Shown one piece after another: positions 22,943-34,600 of a stretch of DNA of 64,000 nucleotides (positions are counted from its first letter, which is position 1; each line of letters begins with the position of its first letter). The notes below the pieces were generated by a model, which saw only the letters and a program-made list of their open reading frames with translations, searched no databases and was not told the DNA's origin. The translations under genes and the position numbers were made by a program. The stretch comes from Thinopyrum elongatum. Lineage: Eukaryota > Streptophyta > Magnoliopsida > Poales > Poaceae. The stretch covers positions 261,943,757 to 262,007,756 of the forward strand of contig CM022298.1 of NCBI GenBank assembly GCA_011799875.1. Reading direction: 5' to 3'.

Positions 22943-24299
22943 TTATAGAATTACTTCAGTTACAGGTAGGTATCAAAGAAAACTTTGTGTGGTTTGTCCT
23001 GCTCCTGCCGCGACATCGTCCACCTCACCTGAGCTGCTCCATCAACAGAAGCATCCACCAAACCAGACATCACGACTCCTGACCGTCTTTCGCCGCCTCA
23101 GATCTCCTTCCCTGCTGCCGGCACCCACCGCAACTGTATCACCATCATCGACTCAGCAGATGAACCTGAGGAGTACACGGGTCCACAAGAGAGGTCGCAC
23201 TCTTTTGTTTCTGCTTATGTTATGCATTGCTTAATATTACCTGCTACTTTATCATCCTGTTCACCTCTTAGACTCCAAGTCAGGTCCAAATTAATGTTCA
23301 AACTTGAGTTTTAAAATTACTTGTGGGGCACATATTGAGGTAGCAATGAATAGTATCTTTGTCTATTATCTGGTTCACCTAGGGTATGCCTATGTTGTTC
23401 ATCTTGGGTGGGAAACAAATAGTAAAGCAATCATCATTTGTCTTTTTATTAAATTAAAGCTATCATCAGCCTACTATCATTATTTTTGGATCCATCCACT
23501 GGTTGTTACCATCACTCTAGATTTCTGCATGCTCTCCTTACATAATCTCACTATATTTTTTCGTATGCATGTCAGATATTATACACAGTCATGCTGAACA
23601 TGTAGAGAAAAAGAGAAGAGTTTTGCGTGGCAATACAATGTCATGCAGACATCGCTCCATGGTGGGTTCAATGGCAAACCCTCCCCCCTCTCCAGATTGT
23701 AATCCAGAGGAAGATATCTGTTCTGAGGTGGATTCAGACGCAGTTGACCACTCCTATTTACCCCCCAAAGTGTTTGCTCTAACTTGGCATGATGATGTTG
23801 GTCATATTATGCATATGTTGCCTTGCAGTGCCTACTTTCGACATCATATATGTCATCTGCTTAGTTTAGACATGTTCTGTAATGCCACCTGTTTAGTTTC
23901 TATATCATATATGGGAATTATGCAGTCTCATCTCTTTTAGCCAGCCATAATATATGTGAAATATGCAATGCCATCCTGTTTAGCCAGGCATCATATATTT
24001 GAATGATATCTTGCCCATCCTTTTCTTCATTACATTTCCATTTGTCGACAATGTTTGTACATTAAACTACTCTTCCTGTGAATCAGCCATTTGAGTGGGT
24101 GATGGAAAAATCTGGAGTGAAAACAAGGTCTTCAGAGCAGACAGTGCTACCTGTTGAAGCAGATCTCTTGCTGGGTCCCGATAGCTCCTCAGAGATGGAT
24201 TCAGAGACAGATGACCAGTCCTATTCCCCCACCGAGGTGTATGCTCTAACTTGGCATGGTTATACTGCTCATATCATGCATATGGTGTCTTGCATTGCA

Positions 24300-24640
24300 T
24301 AGTTTAGACATCATATACACAATATTCAACACCATGTTCTTAGTTCAGACATCATATATGCGAATGCCCTCTGCTTAGCATATAAATCACATATGTGAAT
24401 TAAATCATGCGATCCTGATTACTTAGATAACATGTATGTGAATTATGTCATGCGAACCTGTTTACTAAAGACATCATATAATTATCTCATGCCATCCTGT
24501 TTAGTTAGTCATCATATCTTTGAATTATGTCATGCTATGTTATCCAGTTTAGATAGACATCATATATGTGAAATTATGTCATGCTATCCTTTTTAGTTAA
24601 ACAATATATATGTCAACTATATCATGCCCTCTTTTTTCCA
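24300..24640. repeat. Degenerate intronic tandem repeat of about 50 bp
   Basis: Six or more copies of a unit built from TTAGACATCATATATGTGAA, then TTATGTCATGCTATCCTGTT lie between two exons of the 21340 pseudogene. Related units occur in the preceding intron (23840-24010). Confidence 0.75.
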
Positions 24641-26979
24641 CACTATCTATTGCACCTGTCTCTCATACAAGGTATGTACATTCAACTATGTTTCCTGTTT
24701 ATCAGCCATTTGAATTGGAGCGGGTGATGGCAATATCTAGCGGAGTAAAAACACGAGCTTCAAATAAAACAGTGCTACCTCTTGGTGGAGATAGCACCCC
24801 GGTTGTACATGCATGAGAACCAGCCCTACCACACATAACCCAGGCTCTCGCAGATTGTACCCCTACTACGATGGACAGAGAACCGGCTTCACCCAATCTA
24901 ACCCCAACCCCAGCAGATAGTAACCCAGTTCCTGTTGACACAGCACCATCTCCACCACAGAGCTCCCAAACAAGAGCAGTTAGTAAGGCAGCTCCAGTGC
25001 CCAAAGCGCCAGTACTACCACGGCGAACCCCAACTCCACCAGTTAGTACACCTATTCCTGTGGAGGAAGCACAACCAGCCATTCGTAGTTTAGCATCTAT
25101 CGCATTTGATGTTGTTAAATCCTATGTGCGTATCTTCCCATCATGGAAATATTATACTAAAGATGAAGGAAAATGCTAGTTGCAGGTGTTCGTCCAGGAG
25201 TTATGTGTAAGTAATGTTATTCATGGCAATTACTTTGCTTTGTCCCATACATTCTACCTCCATGATGCTTATAATACAACAAATTTTCCAATTTTTCTCT
25301 ATAGAGAAGGACCGATTTGAAAACTCAGAATGAGGTAACCTGTGCTAATACCTCTGCTATCTTCAAGAATGCTTGGTGGCAGTATCGGAATTACCTAAAG
25401 AAAACATACTTCACTGGCAAAGAAACTCATCAAATTCCCTTACGTTCTCCGGGGACACATTTATTGGACGATGACTGGGAACGCCTTGTTCTGTACTGGT
25501 CTCGAACCAAGAATGTGGTAAGGTCTATGAGCTCATTTTTTATTTTCAAGTACTATATGCCTGCGTCTTACTGTACTCTGTTCGTGTAGAACAAGTGCTT
25601 AAACCTGAAGAACAACTGTTCTCATTTAAGATTCCATTGCTATCGTGCATACTGCTTTGCTCTTGTATCACTGTATTTACTCATACAAACTTATTTTTAA
25701 ATTGAAGGATCCAATCGAAACTCCAATAGCATAACAGGTATGTTTACGCATGTTTCTTTAACAAGTTTGCTCTTATAAATAGCTCTGTTGATTTCAATTT
25801 CAATTGTGTATACAGTTGAATTCTCATATCATGCACATTACTAGCATCACAACAGAGCCAATAGTATTGTTGTACATGTAGACCCGTGGTACCCATCTGA
25901 AATCTTGTTGTGCCATGTAGTTTCCCACGCTTTGTATTCTTTCAGTGCTACTTTGTCTTGAACTGATATGATTTGAACCGTGTCTCTATTTTGATTTGGC
26001 AAGACAATGCAGTGACCATAGGACATAGATATATGTTTGTTTGATGCTTTTATTATGTACTACTTGGCAATAGAAGACTTGGTAGTTTAATCCTGTCCAC
26101 CTTACTAATAAACTGGTTCACCGAAATGAGTTTCATATACTAGTACATGCTAAACCTGTTATGTGTCTGCTTGTTTCTTCTTTTAGAATGCTGATAGAAT
26201 ATTGGGGAAGAGTGCCTTATTAAGCAATGGTAAAGGAAGTAATGCAGATAAGGTTCAGGATAGTGAGGCATCCTTGTTGGTCTCCAACAAAGCTGATAAA
26301 ACAGCTAAGGAAAACTATCTTGAAGACAGTGAGACAACCCCAAAGTCTTGTCTTGGTGTAGTGTTTGAGTTACTGGCCACTACCGCTGTCACAAGCTATT
26401 CAAACTCACTGTCTGAATCAGTTCGGTTTCTTGAGTCTCAACTACAAGCTGAAAGACATCGATCAGCTGTGCTGCGATAAGAAGCCGAAGGACTGCGGAA
26501 GTCCCTGGAGCATTCAGATGCATACTTTTTGGTGCAACAGCAAGCGTTGGAGGATTTTAGCGCCAAATAGGAGAAAGCTAATAAGCTTGCTAAGCTTATT
26601 GCCAGCATGGTGGATACCCAGGATAACGTTTCTTGAGCTCTTCTGAAGTTGTTTCAGTTATGGACTTGTTTTGCTGTCGCGTTTATTTGCACTGGTGGCC
26701 AATTTAGATGGCCAGTGTATGTAATATGCTGCTTTGTTCCCTATATTTGCACTAGTGGCGAACTTTGATGCCCAGTGGATGTAATATGTGTAATAGACGT
26801 AATAGCATAGCGTTAGTTGCTTGCTTATTTATTTCCTTATTGTCTTGTTTAGTTGTTTGCTTGTAGTCACTGCAGTTCTTTTTTCGCATTTTTCTAGAGG
26901 CCACAATAACCTATTCTTATAACTAGGCCACAATAACCACGGCAACACACAGACTGTTGTAACCATGGTCCTGCTACCT

Positions 26980-28185
26980 ACTGTAGTGACCATGGGCCTT
27001 CTACGGGCCGTAGGATCCATGGGCCTTCTACGGGCCGTAGGATCCATGGGCCTTCTACGGGCCGTCTCATCAATGGGCCTTCTACGGATCGTATAATCGT
27101 TTCGCCAAACATGGGCCGTACTATTCGTGGACCAATAAAGGTCCGCAAAATGGGTCGTAAACGGGCTAGAGTGGAAATCGTCTGTTTATGGCCCGACCAT
27201 AACGGGCCGTTAATAGGCCGTATTTGATGACGCTATGAAAACAGCCCAACGTGTTAACGGGCCACAATCGGGCCGACTGTAACCACAGGCCGAATTTGGC
27301 CCACAAGCGGAACAGGCCAGTAACGGACCGTAAGTAACCGAATTCTGGAAATGAGCCCAAGAATAAATGGGCCCTTAGAAGGCCGAAAGTTAACACGGGC
27401 TGGAAACGGCCTACGGAATAATGGGCCGTTAATGGGTATAAAGCGATACACTGTTCATTATGGGCCAGTTTCACCTCGGGCCTTTAATGGGCCCAGAGTT
27501 ACAAAGGGCCTCGTATGAGCCGAAAGACGTCATGGGCCATACATGGGCCGGAAGTTACAACGGGCTGGAATCTATTAGACGACCCAGATGACACTACTAA
27601 GCCTAATTCGGATAGGCCGTAACGGGCCGTGAGTTAGCGGGCTGTAAATGGGCTATATGCGAACAGACCGTTAACAGGCTTTCCGTGGGCCGGCCCGCTA
27701 CCTTTTGACCAAGTCAAACGGGCCGGCCTTTTCACCGGAATGGGCCTCTATTGGGTCGTGCCACGTGTCGACGTATCATAGGTGCCTCCGGTCCAATGAG
27801 TGGATGACATCTGTCCCAACGGTGAGCCGACACGTGGTTCCTCTGGCCATTGAGAATTTTACACGTGGAAAATCCCCATTGGTCTGGGCTGTTAACGGGT
27901 TATCGGATTCAAACCGGAACCCGATAGCTTAACGGTGACCCGTTACGGTGGATGCCACATGTCGGTTACCCTTGACGAAAGCACTTCCATGACGCGCCAT
28001 TTATCGTCATAGAAGTGGACACTTCCGTGATGATAATTTTGGTATTGTCATGGAACACTTCTACGACAGCACAGGTATTACTATCTTGATTCTGTCATAA
28101 AATCGTCATGGATGTACATGCATGACAGAAACGTGACCTACTGTGACAAACACGTATCATCACGGAAGTGTATTTTTTTGTAGTG
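26980..28185. mobile_element. Terminus of a CACTA (En/Spm) DNA transposon
   Basis: The right edge ends ACGGAAGTGTATTTTTTTGTAGTG-like; read inward it starts CACTACAAAAAAATACACTT, a CACTA terminal repeat. Inside lie many short GGGCC(G)TA/TACGGGCC words from about 26990 to 27960, typical of subterminal repeats, then ATGACG/CGTCAT-rich sequence. The matching left terminus was not found in the window, so the element is probably truncated. The 21340-26646 pseudogene is the likely cargo. Confidence 0.8.
26991..27073. repeat. 27-bp tandem repeat in the CACTA end
   Basis: Three head-to-tail copies of CATGGGCCTTCTACGGGCCG followed by TAGGATC start at 26991, 27018 and 27045; the third has a diverged end and a partial fourth follows. 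Confidence 0.9.
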
Positions 28186-29219
28186 TTTGTAATGGAGGTT
28201 GCTAGGTCTGCTCACCGGCCGTGTTCGCAACGTGCAGGAGTGCAAAGGGCGATGGCCCCAAGACCCCTGCACGCTTAGGATTTAGACCGGCGTGCTGACC
28301 TCTCCGTTGGGCCTAGGTAGGGCTGCGACGTGTTGATCTTCCGAGGCCAGACATGACCCAGGAAAGTGTGCCCGGCCAGAGGGATCGAGCGTGTCGGGTA
28401 ATGTGGTGCACCCCTGCAGGGAAGATTGATCTACTCGAATAGTCGTGTCCACGGTAACAGGATGACTCGGAGTTGTATTCCGACCTTATGACAACTAGAA
28501 CCGGATACTTAATAAAACACACCCTTTCAAGTGCCAGATACAACCCGGTGATTGCTCTCTCATAGGGTGACGAGGAGAGGATCACCGGGTAGGATTATGC
28601 TATACGTTGTTACTTGGTTAACTTACCAGCTACTCTCTTCTATATGCTTCAAGATGGAGGCTGCCAGAAGCGTAGTCTTCGATAGGACTAGCATCTCCCC
28701 CTCTTATTCTGGTATTCTGCAGTTCAGTCCACAGATACTACCCATTTCATTGATACCGATGCATATGTAGTGTAAATCCTTGCTTGCGAGTACTTTGGAT
28801 GAGTACTCACGGTTGCTTTGCTACTTCTTTTCCCCCTTTTCCCGGTTATTGCGATCATATGATGGAGTCCAGGAGCCGGAGGATCCCAAGGATGTTTCTA
28901 CATGGAGTTCGGTTTCGAGGAGTAGTTAGGAGGTCCCAGGCAAAAGGCCTTGCCTTTTCGATCGTTGCTACTTTTGTGCTAGCCTTCTTAAGGCAAACTT
29001 GTTTAACTTATGTCTGTACTCAGATATTTTGCTTCCGCTGACTCTTGTGTATTCGAACTTATGTATTCGAGCCCTCGAGGCCCCTGGCTTGTAATATAAA
29101 GCTTGTATTATTTTAATTTGTGTCTAGAGTTGTGTTGTGATATCTTTTCGTGAGTCTCTGATCTTGATCGTACACATTTGCGTGCATGATTAGTGTACGA
29201 TTGAATCGGGGGCGTCACA
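28186..29219. mobile_element. Partial LTR of a gypsy-like retrotransposon
   Basis: The block ends GATTGAATCGGGGGCGTCACA, a typical Triticeae LTR edge (on the other strand TGTGACGCCCCCGATTC). Just inside are the LTR-like words GGCTTGTAATATAAAGCTTG and GAGTACTTTGGATGAGTACT. The other edge is cut by the CACTA end at 28185, so orientation and family are left open. No target-site duplication can be tested. Confidence 0.6.
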
Positions 29220-29995
29220 CTTTCCTAGCTTTTTTTGGGCGCTAGATCTCTCGAGGGGAGGTGGGGGAGGTGCTGATCGAACCATCACGACGTTCGATTC
29301 TACTTTAATAGTAGAGACTAGTAGTAGAAGCACGGAACAACCATCCGTCTCTGTCCCTGCTCACGGTCTCACCGCAGTCAGTCGAGGAACCTGCTAATAG
29401 CAGGGGGGAGAGAAGAAAAAATGGCATCCATTGTTGATTACAGAAAACGGCAAGGGGCCATCTGCAAAAGTGCGGACAGTTGACCGACACATCCAGCCTG
29501 ATGCCACTTGTCGTGTTTTAATTGGCTCTGGAACAAATCATCGTATCCCTGCAAGTTCTAGGGTGGTGGGATGTAGTTTTGCAAGCTTTGAACTAAAATA
29601 TCACATTTCCTACAAGTTCTAGGACCTATGGTGCAATTATTTTTAAATATAAGATTTGACAGTTTAATTTAATTAAACTGGCAAATCGGAGGTACATAAA
29701 ACTGACATATGGTACGCCATTGGTCTTCCTCCGACTACGAAGGAGTCCACGCGCTCGATTCCCCCTCTCCCTCACTAGGCCACGACCATCTCCCCTACCG
29801 TGAGGTCAGCCTGACCGCCTCCATCCGCCGGCATCACCCGCCTTCGCCCGGGAGCCCTTCTAACATCTGCAGCCTTCTTGTCTAACCGGGGATCTGTTGG
29901 CTTCTTGGTAATCCTTCCTAGTTCTTGGCCCAACTAATTCCCCTTTATTGCATCCCGTTCCATTTCTTGACTCCATTCCGTGACTTCAAATTGAT
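29220..29995. promoter_or_regulatory. Probable promoter and 5' UTR of the 29996 gene
   Basis: The interval has no coding frame of its own. A word pair CAAGTTCTAG(G) occurs at about 29552 and 29614. AT-rich sequence at 29640-29700 is followed by a C-rich leader (29750-29880: CTCCGACTACG, CCCCCTCTCCCTCAC), typical of a grass 5' UTR. A leader intron is possible but not proven. Confidence 0.4.
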
Positions 29996-31587
29996 GTGAG
30001 CAGGCCTACCGGGGAGGTTGCGGTTCAGGGTCGCTGGATTGTTTGGCGCCGTCCCAGCGTGGTGATGAATACGAGGCCTGTAGTGCTGGTCTGCCTCCTG
30101 ATCGTGCTCATCATCACGTCGCAGTTAGAGTGGAAGCAGCAGATCGAGGACGCAGCTGACGCGGACCCTGTCACTGCGCGCCGGCGGCAGCAAGTCCTTG
30201 CGAAGGAGGACGCCGTCAAGGAGAAGGTGAGCCCGCCAGAAAGATTCTTGCTTGATTAGCTGTAGCTCCCATTTGTTGTTCTGTAGGCCCACCCAAAATT
30301 AGCAGCAAGTTAGGTGTATTCTCTGGCTCGAAGCTACAGAAGAGATCAGTTGGCTTATATGGTAGGATCTGAATTAAATTCAGATGCGAAATCGAAGTTG
30401 CGGTTAGAGATTAATCAATATGCGCCGGCTCTGAGTCAATTTCAGTATTTATTGGGCGGAATATTTGATGAGTTCATCAGTATAGTCGTCAGTTAGGACT
30501 TATGAGCAATACATATTGTTTTGATAAGCTAAATAACACAGGCATCTCTTGGTAAGATTCTAAACTGACAAGTGCTGCTGAAACATATGTAAGAAACCCT
30601 CCACAAGCTGTGGCCTTGACACATACATTTGCGAGATTGCATACAATAACATCTGAAACATACATAAGAAACCATCCACACGCCGTTGCCTTGAGACATA
30701 CAGTGTCGCTGTTTGCATACCTGTTCCTGTAAGGGTTTGCAGGCATAGTTTCTACCCCGTTATGGTTGACACTGTTGAAATTTTGGATAATCTCACAAGT
30801 CTCTGCATTGATTTGGAAAGTGTCTGGTGGCAGTAACGAGATAAGTACTGAATATATATCCTGTTTTCATGGGAAACAATTAGTTAAGTAGGTGTGCCTA
30901 GGTATATTTAGGGCTATTAGTGAGTTAAAAGGACATTCATCATGATAGGACATGGGAACAATCAGGGAATCATTCATAAAAAAGGAAGCTATGTTGTGTG
31001 AAAAGCATCACGAGACCTGCATTTCTGATTTTGGCATCTGTCTCCTCAGAATTTTGATGTTTCACGGAAGTGGTTGTACCACAGAAACACTTCAATTCTT
31101 GTCCGTGCATCAATGAAATTGTCATAGGCTAATAGTCGAGTTGTGCATCATTGAGTTCAGATCAAGGATTACGAGTCGACGAGTCATTCCGAGGTTGAGA
31201 CTCATAGACTAATCGGACTAGTCTTAGACTAGTGTTAGACTAGTCGACATAGTACTGTAGTACTCAACTACTAATATCTAGTACTAATATCTAGTAGCAG
31301 GATGTAGTAAACTGTACAGCACATTACAGTATATACAATAAAACCAGCAGTGCTAGTGAACACTCGTCAGGCCCAGCCCAGCTCAGCACCGTGCAGCACG
31401 CCCCCCACCAGCTGGCCCATTTGGGCCCAAGTGGCTAGCCTACTTAGCTCACGTCCCAGCCACTCGAACCCTAAGCTCCCAATCGATCCCATCGCCGCCG
31501 CCAGCGCCATCACGCACGGGAGCACGTGCGCATGACCCGCGCCTCCGGCCGCATCCGCCGGCGAGCTCGCCGACCACCGCCGTGCCT

Positions 31588-31628
<41 letters not shown>

Positions 31629-34600
31629 AGGGTTGCGCTTGCCTACGGCTCATGGCCATGGCCGCCGCCCGAGCACGAGCTCCAGCCGGCCGCCGCGCCT
31701 GGCTGCGACATCCATCGTCCCGGCGATGGGTGGCGGCGGCCTTGTCCAGGCGGCTCGTTCTGGAGCGAGCAGAAACCTAGCGCTCCAATTTTTCCCCCTC
31801 CACGGGCTGCGGGCTGGCTCATTCCCTTCCAAAGTGAGTTGAGCGACTCAGAGAGCACGACTAGTCCAGACTAGTCTACGACTAGTCTGTTGACAGCTCG
31901 ACTCACCAAACTAGTCTACACGAGAATCTGAGTCGACCATCACATTGCGACTCGTAGACTAGTCCCTCGACTAGTCAAGACTAGTCGTTCGACTCGTAAT
32001 CCATGGTTCAGATTAGGTCCATCGATTAATTCTGAGCTTGTTTCTTAAAACCAGCCCAGGCTGCTATTTGCAGTCACCCTCGAAATTAGGCAGTCCAATT
32101 CCTAACTGTTGATAAATCTGAACATGTTTTTGGGAACAAGGCCAGGCTACTATTCGTTGTTGCTTGTTTAACTAGCCTGTTTCAACTTGTTCCAAACTGG
32201 ATAAGGGCATGCATATTTTCTGCACATAGTAATATCTGCACCTATTCTTTGTGGCTTTGTAAGCATGACTCTGAAATATAGACATAATCACGCATGTATA
32301 GCATGTTGGCTCATCTGCACTTCCCGAAAGGTATATACATGAAGATGTTTATATGTGCTGGACAAAGCAAAATCTGCGAGTGAACATATTGGAGCAACTC
32401 TAGGAGAGTCGCTACATCGGCCTGACCTCCAGTATAACCGCTCGTATGTTGATTTTGGTCAAAAAAGCGGGTCTAGCAGAATCGCCATCCTGCGCTTCAT
32501 CGCCATAATTTTTGGAGGCTGCTCCAAATTAATCCCGCGAGCCTCCATATTTGGAGGTTTGCGTGTGGTGATATAGCGCTCCCTCCATCCACCCGATTTC
32601 AGAATTGCCATGGACATTTGAGGACACACGCCCCCTTCCACCGCTGTCGTTTAGTGCTGCTTCCGACCCCCTCGCCGCCGCGATTTGGCCCTGCTCGCTT
32701 CCGGTGAGCCGTTCCCCGACCTCCCATGCTTCGCCGCAGCCCCGCGCCTGCTTCCCGCCGTCCGGCTACGCCTGTGACCTCTAGGTGTTCGATGATTTTC
32801 CCGAAGGTAAATTTCCCCAAATTTGTTCATGTAGACTAATCTAGCACCTCATTGATTCGTGTAGATGACATAGGATTCACAGTTTGTGTAGATGGAGCCG
32901 ATGATAGAGGAGTTTTTTAGTGATTCGTCGTCGTCTTCGAGCTCCGAGTCCGCGAGTGAGGTCATGGACACCGTAGGTGATGAGATTGTGTTAATGGCTG
33001 CTCAATGGATAGTGGCATTCGGAACAAAGAGATAGTGTGCGGGGTTGCAGATGAGTCATTTGACATTTCATCCTAATAGGGTCATCGATCATAATTTGCG
33101 CATGTTTAACTACTTTGTGCCTGGTTGTACCTATCCTGCCTACATGATCTATCGACACTTCCGCACATCGCAACGGCTATTTCGTCGAATTGCCGATGAC
33201 ATAGAAGCCAATGAACCGTTCTTCAAGCAACGGAGAAATACTGTGGGTCTGTTAGGTTTTTCTACTGCTAGAAGGTGACCGCGACACTTTGGATGATTGC
33301 ATATGGCACTCCTGTAGATATGTCAGATGAGTATCTTGGAATGGACGAAGATACAGTTATAAAGTGCACAAAAGCATTCGCTGATACCGTGGTTAGGGTT
33401 TATGGAGATCAGTATCTGCGAACACCCAACGCCAAGGACATGGCGACGCTTTTAGCGATGAATGAAGCAAGAGGCTGGCCTGGGATGCTTGGGAGTGTTG
33501 ACTGTATGCATTGGAGGTGGAAGAATTGCCCTGCAGCTTGGCATTGCCATGATCCGACAATTCTTTAGGAAGCGGTTGCCTTCGAGGATTTGTGGATTTG
33601 GCATTGCTACTTTGGGTTGCCTGGATCTCACAATGACATCAATGCCTTGCAAATATCTCATTTGTTGCCGAAAAAGGCTTTCGCCCCGCTTTATATATAA
33701 AGGAACGATCAACCACGACCCGGTACAAACGCACGCCACCACAACACACGCACACACCCAAGGCAGGATACATAGGCGCTGAGCGCAGCAACACCACCCC
33801 TAGCACTACAAGAGCAACCGGGGTCCTTAACCGTGAACACGCCACCGGGAAGAGATGAAGCCGCATACGACGAACCGTGTGCTCCAAGGCAGCGCCTTCA
33901 AGTAGGTTACGACACCAGAGCGCCGCCACCGTCCGACCGAGGATCAGAGTTTCCCCGGGAGCAACACGACAGGCAATGAGAGCCACGACGACGCCTTCAA
34001 GAAGGGAACGAGCTTCGCCGCCGCTGCTCTGTTCGAAGATAGATCAGGCTTTCACCCGGCCAACACTCACCGCCACCGAACGCCACACCCCGGCGACCAT
34101 GCCGCCCACACGGCCATGGCCACCGGGCAGCACCGAGCCACGGGCTCTGTCCATGAGCACCGCGGAACCACCACCAGGGCCGCCGCCTCGGCATCCAAGA
34201 CCTTGACACCACCTCACCCAAGACCTACCTCTACCCCAACCAAAGATACGAGCGGAAAGGACCCGCCTTTCGCACCCCTGGGCGGCCCCCAGCGCCGAAA
34301 CCCAATAGGCCGGCAAAAACTGGCCTCCATCGACCCATCCTGCGGCACCGGGCACGAGACGAGTTGGTCCTGCTGCCGGGCGCGAGACGAGCTCGATCTT
34401 GCCGCCGGGCGCGAGACGAGCTCAGTCCTGCTGCCGAGTGCGAGGCGGATGATGGACCGCAGCCGGGGAAGGGCCAACCCTTCGACGAAGGTAGCGACCA
34501 GACGACAAGGAGGGGGGCTGAAGGTTGAAACGGACCGCCTACAAACGAGCTGACGGCGAAAAACAGCCGCCGCCCCAGCCGGCCTGCCATGATGCCGACG

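Larger units (their letters stand above)
21340..26646 (+). pseudogene. Multi-exon transposase-associated gene (Ptta/En/Spm, Transposase_24-like), disrupted
   Basis: Exon-like segments: 21340-21584 (starts MSSTATARCPSS, ends MPPKR before GT); diverged copies of it at about 22325-22498 and 23025-23193; an acidic exon about 23641-23770 ending SYLPPK; 24088-24234 (after CAG, PFEWVMEKSGVKTRSSEQ to PTE before GT); 24706-25190 (PFELERVMAISSGVKTR, proline-rich middle, then FPSWKYYTKDEGKC); about 25305-25516 (TQNEVTCANTSAIFKNAWWQ, YRNYLKKTYF, DDWERLVLYWS); about 25708-25736; and 26188-26646 with a coiled-coil tail (FLESQLQAERHRSAVLR, ending MVDTQDNVS). The aromatic/basic block resembles the plant Ptta/En/Spm transposase family. 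In-frame stops after VVHA, GKC, PIA, AVLR and FSAK show it is dead. The CACTA end downstream suggests it travelled inside such an element; family assignment is from memory. Confidence 0.65.
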
